From assembly GCA_947577185.1 (NCBI GenBank), contig CANPUE010000007.1, positions 1-64,000 of the forward strand: a DNA stretch of 64,000 nucleotides, read 5' to 3'. The notes under the pieces were generated by a model. The model was not told where the DNA came from. It was given only the letters and a program-made list of their open reading frames with translations, and made no database searches. A program made the translations under genes and the position numbers. Shown piece by piece: positions 8,878 to 16,039 of the stretch. This stretch comes from an uncultured Lachnospiraceae bacterium. GTDB lineage: Bacteria > Bacillota > Clostridia > Lachnospirales > Lachnospiraceae. Within the stretch, counting starts at the first letter, position 1. Every line of letters starts with the position of its first letter.

Positions 8878-11278
8878 GTGCTGCCTCCTTTCCCATCACG
8901 ACCCTGACATGATGCAGCGTTCCTTTTTCCAGCAGCGGAATCCGGTCCGTCCTCACTCCGTCAAGATACAACTCTTTCACGCCTTTCATCACCCCATCGG
9001 GGTTGACCACTTCGATCTCATAAGTGACATCCCGCCATTTCCTGCTCACGGAAAATTCCTTCCAGTCTGCGGGCACGCAGGGATCGATCGTGAGCGACTC
9101 GAAATCCGGACGCACGCCCAGCATATACCGTGTCGCCGCAAAGTATGCCCACCCGCCGCTGCCGGTCATAAACGGATGTCTGGCCCGCCCATGTGCCGAA
9201 TGGTCTTTTCCCATAATAAACTGACAATAGGAATAAGGTTCTGCCTCTCTTATCTCTATCTTATCATTCTGCCAGTACGGACACAAGGCATTATAAAATT
9301 TCATGGCCCTGTCGCCTCTTCCCAGCCTGCATTCCGCCGCCCAGGCCCATGGATTGGGATGGGAAAAGACCGCTCCGTTTTCCTTGATGCCAGGATAAAC
9401 CCTCGTCACAAAGCCGATGTCATCGTCCGGCACCGTATAGGAAGGCGCATTCAGCATGAGCCCCCACGGCGTATAGAGGTACGCTTCGACGCTGTCCATG
9501 GCAAGGCGCCCTCTCTCCTCATCCGCAGCGCCGGACAGAACCGCCCACGTATTGGACTCCAGATGAACCCTGCCTTCTCTGTCCTGACTCGTACCGATCC
9601 GCTTCCCGTTCTTCGTGATTCCGCGGATGAACCACGCGCCATCCCACAGTTCCCTGTCGCAGACCTTCTTTACCTGCTCTTTCATCCTGCAATATGCCTC
9701 GGCGTCTTCTCTCCTGCCCAGATACGCGGCCAGATCTGTAAAATATTCCAGCGCCCAGCAGTGCAGGAAAGAAACCATGGCGCTCTCTCCGCCGCCCAGA
9801 TTCAGGCAGTCATTCCAGTCCGCACGAAGCCCTTTACAGATACCGTGCTCCCCTGTCTGCTCTGCGGAGAAATCCAGGATCCGCTTCATATGCTCATAAA
9901 CCGTTCCTTCCCCGCCGTCCGCATAGGTCACGCATTCATCCACAAATGCCGTCTCTCCCGTTTCCCGAATGTACTCCACGATGGCCGGCACCAGCCAGAG
10001 CGCATCGTCCGAGCAGGCATCCTTCAGACCGTGTACGATCGAATCCCTGTCCGGTTCCGGTATCACGGTAGGCGAACGGAACGGTTTCTCCTCCGGCTCC
10101 GGCAGAAACCATTCCGGCTGGAACAGGTGCAGTCCGTAACCTTTGGATACAAGCCCCTGCAGCAGCTGCACAATGCGCTGCCTGCATTTGTCCGGGTTGG
10201 AATGCGGAATCGTCATGGCATCCTGCGCCGTGTCCCGATATCCCAGGCCGACCCGGCCGCCCACTTCGATAAAGGAGGCGAACCGGGAAAACATCACATT
10301 GATCTCCGACTGATAAAGCGTCCATACATTGATCAGCGTATTCATGCCCTCGTTCGGCGTCCGTATCTGCAGTTTCTGAAGCTTCGCATCCCAGAAAGCA
10401 CGCAGTTTCTCATAAGCAAGATCCGCTGCTGCCGGACTGTCGTACCTTTTTCTCGCCTTCCTGCCTTCCTCTCTGCCGCCTTCCCCCAACAGGAACAGGA
10501 GCCTGACCTCTTCACCCGGAGCCAGCCTTATATTTTTCTGCAGAGAACCGCAATGACTGCCTCCCAGTTCATGCGAACCGCCGCACGCTCCCCGCTCCAC
10601 AGCGGCCGGATTGCTCTCCGACCTGTAGACGCCAATAAAGCGGTCGCGCAGACAGTCGAATCCGTCCGGTTCCACATTCGACGTGAAATACTGTGCGCCG
10701 AATTCTTCATAAAACAGATCATACTCGATCACGCCATCCTCGTATGAGGAGCCGGAACAATACAGGCTCATCTGAAAATTCTGATGATCGATCGCGATAT
10801 GGTGAAATGAAAATTCGCAGTAAGTAAACAGGCTTAAATCCCGCTCCTGCGTGCCCTCGTTCCTGAGCGTCACATCCCACAGTTCCAGATTGTCACCGAC
10901 AGGAACCGATAGCGTCTGCGATGCCCATATCCCGTCATAACAGCACTCGTACACGGAATAGGAGAGTCCGTGGCGGCAGGTGTATTGCGCCTGATCAAGC
11001 GGCTTGCCGACAGGCTGCCAGGAAATGCTCCAATAATCCCCGCTTTCATTGTCCCTGAGGTACACATAATGTCCCGGCCTGTCCATCGGCACGCTGTTTC
11101 CCCGAAATCTCGTGATTCTGTGGTATTCCGGCGTCTTATAAAAGAGGTAGCCTCCGGCCGTGTGGTTTACCACCGCACACAGATCCTCCACACCCAGATA
11201 ATTCGTCCATGATACAGGCAGGTCCACCCTGTCAATCACATACTCCCGCTTCTCATAATCAAAATGTCCGTATTGCAT
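8870..11278 (-). CDS. GH94 family glycoside phosphorylase (cellobiose/chitobiose phosphorylase-like)
   Basis: The 802-residue protein starts MQYGHFDYEKREYVI and continues with the family-94 motifs NHTAGGYLFYK, PMDRPGHYVYLRD, GYRDTAQDAM and RADWNDCLNLGGG. The second Asp of DWND (residue 490) matches the general acid of GH94 enzymes. There is no signal peptide, so it acts in the cytosol, splitting a beta-linked disaccharide with phosphate to give a sugar-1-phosphate. The neighbouring phosphoglucomutase favours glucose-1-phosphate as product, hence cellobiose or a related glucoside. The exact acceptor (glucose, GlcNAc, laminaribiose-type or cellobionic acid) cannot be read from sequence. It is the first gene of its operon, with a promoter at 11318-11345. 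Confidence 0.88.
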   Translation of the reverse strand: MQYGHFDYEKREYVIDRVDLPVSWTNYLGVEDLCAVVNHTAGGYLFYKTPEYHRITRFRGNSVPMDRPGHYVYLRDNESGDYWSISWQPVGKPLDQAQYTCRHGLSYSVYECCYDGIWASQTLSVPVGDNLELWDVTLRNEGTQERDLSLFTYCEFSFHHIAIDHQNFQMSLYCSGSSYEDGVIEYDLFYEEFGAQYFTSNVEPDGFDCLRDRFIGVYRSESNPAAVERGACGGSHELGGSHCGSLQKNIRLAPGEEVRLLFLLGEGGREEGRKARKRYDSPAAADLAYEKLRAFWDAKLQKLQIRTPNEGMNTLINVWTLYQSEINVMFSRFASFIEVGGRVGLGYRDTAQDAMTIPHSNPDKCRQRIVQLLQGLVSKGYGLHLFQPEWFLPEPEEKPFRSPTVIPEPDRDSIVHGLKDACSDDALWLVPAIVEYIRETGETAFVDECVTYADGGEGTVYEHMKRILDFSAEQTGEHGICKGLRADWNDCLNLGGGESAMVSFLHCWALEYFTDLAAYLGRREDAEAYCRMKEQVKKVCDRELWDGAWFIRGITKNGKRIGTSQDREGRVHLESNTWAVLSGAADEERGRLAMDSVEAYLYTPWGLMLNAPSYTVPDDDIGFVTRVYPGIKENGAVFSHPNPWAWAAECRLGRGDRAMKFYNALCPYWQNDKIEIREAEPYSYCQFIMGKDHSAHGRARHPFMTGSGGWAYFAATRYMLGVRPDFESLTIDPCVPADWKEFSVSRKWRDVTYEIEVVNPDGVMKGVKELYLDGVRTDRIPLLEKGTLHHVRVVMGKEAAHD

Positions 11279-11317
11279 CTCATCTCCCCTTCCCTTCTTC
11301 TTTTCGGTTTTATTTTG

Positions 11318-11345
11318 ATTATATCTTTTCGGAAGCGGTGTTGAA
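11318..11345 (-). promoter_or_regulatory. promoter of the GH94-PGM-ABC operon
   Basis: On the minus strand TTCAAC (11340-11345) and TATAAT (11318-11323) are separated by 16 bases and lie about 40 bases before the GH94 start, in an AT-rich stretch. The -10 box is perfect; the -35 box matches four of six consensus positions. Confidence 0.6.
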
Positions 11346-11410
11346 TATAGTTAAGTATGTGAATATTTGTCTTATTTTGCGAATCAGGGTTCTGCCGGCT
11401 CATGAGACAT

Positions 11411-12703
11411 TCAGAACACGATTTCCTTCCGGTACAGCGCCCGCTCTTCCAGGATCTGCCTGAAATCTGCATTGCCGGAGAAGCCTTTGAGTTCATTCAT
11501 ATATTCTGTATAATCACAGACATACACACAGATTTTGGAAACGTCTCTGTCGCCCACCGCGTAAGTGCTGGCATAACCGCTGCTTCCGGAAGGGAGAAAT
11601 CTGCCGTCCGCATCCAGCACGATCAGGAAGACACCTTTTTTCGCTCGTTCTTCACTGCATTTTTCCTGCACTGTGATCTCGAACTTCGTCTTAGCCACCT
11701 CATAAAGTCCCGCCCCGGTATCATTCATCTCATCCACCGTGACCACCTGCGCGGCATCTTTGTCCATCTTAATAGGAAGACTGAATACAAAGGGCCCGTC
11801 AATCCACCAGTTCTCATAGCGGTTCGGAAACTGGTTGCGGTCCGCCGGCGTGATCTGGCTCATAAACGCATGCCACTCTTCATCCGTCATCGCTTTCAGA
11901 TCCTCCTCGGTTTTTCCCTGCATATCGAGCGGTTCCGGCTCTGCTCTGTCCCCGATGATCTGGTTGATTGTAAAATCCAGATCAAATTCTTCGAGTGCCC
12001 TGTACTTTTCCTTCATTTCCGCGTTATTGCTGACAATATCCAGTATATCCATGCGGTAAATACCGGCATACGTGTGACTGTTAATGAATTTCCCTTCGAT
12101 CGGTCCCGTACCGCCGTTCGCATAACCCTGCGCCTCATCTCCCCGCAGCGGGTCAAACGAATAATCTGCAGTCCCTTTTAAATAAATGATCGGCTTCTCT
12201 TCCATATTCGTCATCGTATCCTCAAATGCTTCCTCACTGGTGATCGTGAGTGATAAATAGACTGCCTCAACGGAACAATAGGCTTCGGAAACGGTTACCG
12301 TAACGCCGTTTACAGTCTGGCTGAAATCAGAATGATCCGCCTGCGGCACGCCCGCTCCTTCCTGCCCTTCGTTTTCATCGCCTTCCCCCTGGGTCTTTAT
12401 GCCTTCCGTCGGCTCGAATTTCTGCGCAACAGAATCCAGATCACCCTGCCAGGAGTAGTCACCCTGCAAAAACTTAAAGATATTCCGTATGACCGGTATT
12501 TTGGACGCCAATGCCGGCGAAGATGCAAAAATTCCCACACATACCAGCAAAATTGCCGCGGCAGCAGCCGCTCTTGCGACCATCTTTTTCCTTTTATTGC
12601 GCATATATATTTTTTCCCCTTCCCGGATTCCCTTCCGCACACGTTGTGATAAATTTTCAGGTATGACAATCCTATCAAATCTTTCTTTCTTCATTCTGTC
12701 CAC
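11411..12703 (-). CDS. DUF4179-type membrane protein, putative anti-sigma factor
   Basis: The product of about 430 residues has a short basic cytoplasmic N-terminus, one membrane helix (about residues 40-62, AAAAAAILLVCVGIFASSPA) and a large extracytoplasmic region. This layout and the sequence IPVIRNIFKFLQGDYSW after the helix match DUF4179 proteins, which are typically encoded next to ECF sigma factors and are thought to restrain them. It lies 51 bases downstream of the sigma gene at 12755-13309. The frame reaches back to an ATG at 12721, but AAAGGAG stands five bases before a GTG at 12703, which is the better start; an ATG at 12694 is a third option. Confidence 0.8.
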   Translation of the reverse strand: MDRMKKERFDRIVIPENLSQRVRKGIREGEKIYMRNKRKKMVARAAAAAAILLVCVGIFASSPALASKIPVIRNIFKFLQGDYSWQGDLDSVAQKFEPTEGIKTQGEGDENEGQEGAGVPQADHSDFSQTVNGVTVTVSEAYCSVEAVYLSLTITSEEAFEDTMTNMEEKPIIYLKGTADYSFDPLRGDEAQGYANGGTGPIEGKFINSHTYAGIYRMDILDIVSNNAEMKEKYRALEEFDLDFTINQIIGDRAEPEPLDMQGKTEEDLKAMTDEEWHAFMSQITPADRNQFPNRYENWWIDGPFVFSLPIKMDKDAAQVVTVDEMNDTGAGLYEVAKTKFEITVQEKCSEERAKKGVFLIVLDADGRFLPSGSSGYASTYAVGDRDVSKICVYVCDYTEYMNELKGFSGNADFRQILEERALYRKEIVF

Positions 12704-12754
12704 CCTGACTCCTTTCTCCATTCCATTCTATGCAAAGCCGCAGATTTCCACCGC

Positions 12755-13309
12755 TCATTCCGCTTTTCCCTCAATTTTTGCATGGTTTTTCCCACCGTCA
12801 TCCAGCTGCTTTCTGAGCGCCTCTTTCGCGCGGAACAGATACGCCTTCACACTCCCCGCAGGCAGGTTCATGACCTGCGCGATCTCTTTGATCTTCATCC
12901 CCTGAAAATACTGCAGAATCACCACCGTCTTATAGACCGGCGAAAGCAGATCAATCGCATCATAAAGGTCTGCCTTTTCCTCTATGGAAACCGGAAGTTC
13001 CGGCGCCGCCACGCTGTATTCCTCAAAAAGGCTGTATTTTCCGTTTTTCTTCTGTGCAAGGTAAATGCTGTTGATCAATATGCGTGTAATCCATGTCTTA
13101 AAACAGGCCGGTTCTCTGAGCTTATCCATGGAGATCATTGCACGCATGGCACATTCCTGTACTGCGTCCAGCGCATCCTGTTCATTCTTCGTATACAGAT
13201 ACGCCAGCCTGTACAGATATTCCTGATGCATGATGATCAGTTCTCCAAAAGCTTCTCTGTTTCCTTTTGCCGCCCTTTCGACCAGTTTCAGGCTTACTGT
13301 GTTCTTCAT
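12755..13309 (-). CDS. ECF-type RNA polymerase sigma factor
   Basis: This 184-residue sigma-70 family protein has region 2 (YRLAYLYTKNEQDALDAVQE, with the usual acidic DAxxxVQ helix) and region 4 (VVILQYFQGMKIKEIAQVMN followed by LPAGSVKAYLFRAKEALRK), with no regions 1 or 3. It should direct RNA polymerase to a small extracytoplasmic-stress regulon. The open frame begins at 13375, but the family start is the ATG at 13309, preceded by AAGGTG. The gene forms an operon with the DUF4179 protein and usually would be negatively controlled by it. The overlapping frame near the start also reads a six-codon mini-ORF (MKVKTK), of unknown meaning. Confidence 0.9.
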   Translation of the reverse strand: MKNTVSLKLVERAAKGNREAFGELIIMHQEYLYRLAYLYTKNEQDALDAVQECAMRAMISMDKLREPACFKTWITRILINSIYLAQKKNGKYSLFEEYSVAAPELPVSIEEKADLYDAIDLLSPVYKTVVILQYFQGMKIKEIAQVMNLPAGSVKAYLFRAKEALRKQLDDGGKNHAKIEGKAE

Positions 13310-13392
13310 TTTGTTTTCACCTTCATTTCTCCTAATATCATGCCCATGTCTCTGCAGCGACACAAACCGATTCAACAGAATCTGATAATTAG

Positions 13393-13422
13393 ATTATAAT
13401 GGATAGCAAAAGGATACAGCAA
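13393..13422 (-). promoter_or_regulatory. candidate promoter of the ECF sigma operon
   Basis: The minus strand has a perfect TATAAT at 13393-13398 and a partial -35 (TTGCTG) 18 bases further upstream, about 85 bases before the sigma factor start. The -35 box matches only the TTG core. It lies directly behind the terminator at 13421-13454. Confidence 0.45.
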
Positions 13423-13454
13423 AATAAAAAAAGGCGGAGATTTTCTCTCCTGCC
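13421..13454 (-). terminator. intrinsic terminator, second behind the Rpn gene
   Basis: On the minus strand GGCAGGAGA and TCTCCGCC form a stem with one bulged base, followed directly by a seven-base T-run and further T residues. It would stop transcripts coming from the 13587-14405 gene before the sigma promoter. Confidence 0.75.
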
Positions 13455-13534
13455 GAAAAGAACATTGCAGAATTTCCGATGAAGACTTACTATATTCAAA
13501 AGGAATTTTTAGATATCGGTAAGTCCGCAGGCAG

Positions 13535-13576
13535 GACAAAAAATAAGGCCCGGAACCTGTTTTTAGATTCCCGGCC
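13535..13576 (-). terminator. intrinsic terminator directly behind the Rpn gene
   Basis: AGGCCGGGAA and TTCCGGGCCT pair except for one central G-G mismatch and are followed by TATTTTTT on the minus strand, starting just past the stop codon at 13587. Together with 13421-13454 it forms a double terminator. Confidence 0.7.
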
Positions 13577-13586
13577 TACGGTTTTA

Positions 13587-14405
13587 CTATGCTGTCCGTT
13601 CTGCTTTCAATTTTTTCACTTCGTCAAGAGGAAGTCCTGCATATTCCGCAATTTTTTCAAGTGTCAACATTCCATCTGCCAACATTCTTTTAGCAGTATT
13701 TATTGCCCCTTCTTTTATGCCCTCTTGTAAAGATTCTTTTCTCATATCCTCCATGACTTTGCACATGATTAAAATGCCCTCCTTACTTTCCTTGAAAAAA
13801 CGAACTCTGTCTGCCAGTGTCGTATAATACATATCTGCCGCATTCGTACATGAAAAATCATGCATGAGTTTTCCGATTGGTGTATCTCCACGATAAGCGC
13901 CGTTTACATACAGTATATGTGAACCGTCCTCAAATCTTTCTCCGGTTCCTAAAAAGCAGCGCTCAACCGGATAGAGCGGCAGCCCTTTTCCTATCACATC
14001 ATTTTCCGTGATAAACACTACCCATGTTTCTGGAAGATTGTCAAAATCATCACCTTTCTTCAAAAGAGTTGCGTCCATCATGCTGGAATTATACCTTGCT
14101 CTTTTTCTCCCGGCTCCTTTATCGGCTCGTTGGATTTCAACATTTATTTTAGCACCGGTACTGTCAGTAGCAAGAATATCAAACCTTACTGAACGATTCA
14201 ATAAATTTTCTACAAATACCTGTGTGCGAACATCCAGCACCTTTAAATCCGGCTTTTCCAGTACAATCTGCAATACCAGTTCTATGCTTGCCGTGTCTCC
14301 CTCAAAACACTTTGTGAGGAAATCATCATCAAGCAGGCGAAAGCCTCTTAGCCTTTGTAAATCTTCCTGATGTTTCTGGTCTATCTGTTCCGTCACTGTC
14401 AACAT
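13587..14405 (-). CDS. Rpn family PD-(D/E)XK nuclease (transposase-like)
   Basis: The 272-residue product matches the PD-(D/E)XK nuclease family transposase group: an N-terminal LDDDFLTKCF, the active-site strand pair RFDILATD and INVEIQ (Asp and Glu-x-Gln), then the Arg/Tyr-rich helix RKRARYNSSMMDATLLKKG. Relatives such as E. coli RpnA are recombination-promoting DNA endonucleases spread by horizontal transfer, but they carry no terminal repeats of an IS. The C-terminus has a helix with MRKESLQEGIKEGAINTAKR, typical of this group. A GTG at 14411 is possible, but the ATG at 14405 is better placed behind GTGGG. A 76-codon ORF ends 16 bases upstream and may share its transcript. Confidence 0.85.
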   Translation of the reverse strand: MLTVTEQIDQKHQEDLQRLRGFRLLDDDFLTKCFEGDTASIELVLQIVLEKPDLKVLDVRTQVFVENLLNRSVRFDILATDSTGAKINVEIQRADKGAGRKRARYNSSMMDATLLKKGDDFDNLPETWVVFITENDVIGKGLPLYPVERCFLGTGERFEDGSHILYVNGAYRGDTPIGKLMHDFSCTNAADMYYTTLADRVRFFKESKEGILIMCKVMEDMRKESLQEGIKEGAINTAKRMLADGMLTLEKIAEYAGLPLDEVKKLKAERTA

Positions 14406-14421
14406 CTTCACCCACTTTCTA

Positions 14422-14652
14422 CTACAAATTTACAATTATTTCATCTACGGCCTTCGTACATTCTTTTATTTTTTCTGCATTAACTTTTGCTTCCTCTGAA
14501 TATACTACTGTGCCCCACGCCCATTTGTAATGACAGTTTAAATAACCAACAACAGAGCGCGGAGTTGCTTCTTTACAAAAATTTATTATATTTTCTTCAC
14601 CAACAGGGCTTCCTCCAGGAAGCATCCTGCTTGAGTTGGCTTGTGGAACCAT
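14422..14652 (-). CDS. small ORF of unknown function (76 aa)
   Basis: The ATG at 14652 follows GAAGG with seven-base spacing, and the frame gives 76 residues beginning MVPQANSSRMLPGGSPVGEE and ending in a Lys/Glu-rich helix. No family is recognised. There is no signal peptide or membrane segment. The same frame is open back to 14775, but that part runs through the terminator of the GH88 gene and a 19-bp inverted repeat, so it is not believed to be translated. The ORF sits between that repeat and the Rpn nuclease gene, possibly in one transcript with the latter. It may equally be a decayed remnant. Confidence 0.45.
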   Translation of the reverse strand: MVPQANSSRMLPGGSPVGEENIINFCKEATPRSVVGYLNCHYKWAWGTVVYSEEAKVNAEKIKECTKAVDEIIVNL

Positions 14653-14661
14653 ATCTAAACC

Positions 14662-14702
14662 TTCTCTTTTCGATATTTTACCATAAAATATCGAAAAGAG
14701 AA
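14662..14702. repeat. perfect 19-bp inverted repeat with 3-base loop
   Basis: TTCTCTTTTCGATATTTTA (14662-14680) and its exact reverse complement (14684-14702) flank the loop CCA. On the minus strand the hairpin lies just before the start of the 76-codon ORF, and the last bases of the 3' arm (GAGAA) run into the ribosome site GAAGG. There is no T-run of terminator type on either side. It could be a translation-control hairpin or a small mobile-element relic. Confidence 0.9.
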
Positions 14703-14728
14703 AGCTGCTTACAACTAAAATCCTTGCT

Positions 14729-14762
14729 AAAAAAGGGGCTGTCAATTTCCCGACAGCCCCTT
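14729..14762 (-). terminator. intrinsic terminator of the fucose/uronate operon
   Basis: AAGGGGCTGTC and GACAGCCCCTT form a perfect 11-pair stem with an eight-base loop, followed by a six-base T-run on the minus strand. It lies about 70 bases beyond the GH88 stop codon and closes the operon that starts near 28.8 kb. Confidence 0.92.
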
Positions 14763-14832
14763 CATTGTCATTCAAATTACTTCCTTATGTGGCATCATCA
14801 TGTGGTTCCGTGCCCTTTTTATTTTGCTGTTT

Positions 14833-16008
14833 TTACCAATAAGACTTCCAGTCTCTGTGTATTCTGACAAGTCCTTCCAGATAATAATAGTCTCCCCAGG
14901 TATTGCACTCGTCAACGCCGCGGTTCTCGCAGGGATTCTCATTGGACTTTCTGGCATAGGTGCCGTGCAGCAGTAACCCGTTGGACTGTTCTGTGGAGGT
15001 AACCGCACAGTTCTTTCGCAGCGCAAGCAGCAGTCTCTTTGCCATGTCCTCATAGTACTGCGCCTTCTCTCCTGTCATATGCTTCGCCATTTCCAGCATG
15101 CCGCATGCCGCAATCGCCGCAGAGGAAGAATCCCTCGGCTCCGTGCTGCCATCGTCAAAGTCGAAGTCCCAATAAGGAATCAGGTCCTTTGGCAGATGCA
15201 GCAGGAAATATTCTGTCACCTTCTCAAAAATTTCCAGATATGCCTCTTCTTTGATGTAGCGGTATGCCATCGCGGAGCCGTAAATGCCCCACGCCTGTCC
15301 CCGCGCCCACGCAGAGCCGTGCCTGTTTCCCTGATGGGTCACGCCCTTCACCGGCTCTCCGGTCTCCGGGTCAAAGAAATAGGTGTGGTAGGTCGAGTGA
15401 TCCGGGCGCACGACACAGCGCATCGCGGTCCTGATATGTGCCCTGGCATACTCTGCGTATTTCGCGTAACCAGTCGCTTCCGAAGCCCAGAACAACAGCG
15501 GCATATTCAACAGACAGTCGATGATCAGACGATAATTGTCCGGCGCCCCTATCTGTCCCCATGCCTGAAAAAACTGTCCCTTTTCGCAAAAACGGCTCAT
15601 CAGATTGTTCGCCGCCAAAAGCGCCGCCTCTTTTGCCGTCTCACTGCCTGTAAGCTGCCATGCGGCCACACAGGAGGGGGAATAAAGAAATCCCATGTCA
15701 TGATGCTCTACATCAATCCGCTTCGTGATCCGCTCCAAAAAGCTCTGTACCTGTTTTTCTCCGGCACGCTTTAATTTTTCCGATCCGGTTTCCTCGTAAG
15801 CAAGCCAGATTTCTCCTGTCCAGAATCCCGTCGTCCACTCCACATTTTCTGATTTCGCGTAGAAGTTTCCCTCACTGTTAGAATACGGAAAACAGTCTGT
15901 AAACGTATCGACATTTCTTTCTACCAAAGATACTGCAAGCCGCAGAGCTTCCTCCGCCTCTTCTTTACTCATCCTGTCATACGATAATAAACTTTCCTTT
16001 GTCTGCAT
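14833..16008 (-). CDS. GH88 unsaturated glucuronyl hydrolase
   Basis: The 391-residue protein has the alpha6/alpha6-barrel signature motifs WTTGFWTGEIWLAYE, DMGFLYSPSCVAAW, SAWARGQAWGIYG and DSSSAAIAACGMLEM. Asp104 and Asp164 have the same spacing as the two catalytic residues known for Bacillus UGL (Asp88 and Asp149). It should hydrate and release the 4,5-unsaturated uronic acid left at the non-reducing end by a polysaccharide lyase. There is no signal peptide, so the substrate must be imported. Its best start is the ATG at 16008 behind AAAGGAG; an upstream ATG at 16050 would overlap the lyase gene. It is the last gene of the operon. Confidence 0.92.
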   Translation of the reverse strand: MQTKESLLSYDRMSKEEAEEALRLAVSLVERNVDTFTDCFPYSNSEGNFYAKSENVEWTTGFWTGEIWLAYEETGSEKLKRAGEKQVQSFLERITKRIDVEHHDMGFLYSPSCVAAWQLTGSETAKEAALLAANNLMSRFCEKGQFFQAWGQIGAPDNYRLIIDCLLNMPLLFWASEATGYAKYAEYARAHIRTAMRCVVRPDHSTYHTYFFDPETGEPVKGVTHQGNRHGSAWARGQAWGIYGSAMAYRYIKEEAYLEIFEKVTEYFLLHLPKDLIPYWDFDFDDGSTEPRDSSSAAIAACGMLEMAKHMTGEKAQYYEDMAKRLLLALRKNCAVTSTEQSNGLLLHGTYARKSNENPCENRGVDECNTWGDYYYLEGLVRIHRDWKSYW

Positions 16009-16039
16009 ATTGCACGCTCCTTTCCGCTCATGTCTTTTT

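Noticed and set aside
8840..10747. Long open frame of 635 codons on the plus strand
   Set aside because: It lies wholly antisense to the clear GH94 gene, has no recognisable domain, and contains the His/Arg/Pro-rich composition usual for antisense frames in this window.
13587..14702. Complete insertion sequence around the Rpn gene
   Set aside because: No terminal inverted repeats or target duplications flank the gene; the only inverted repeat is a hairpin on one side.
14653..14775. Upstream extension of the 76-codon ORF to 117 codons
   Set aside because: It would be read through a strong terminator and a 19-bp inverted repeat, and no ribosome site precedes it.
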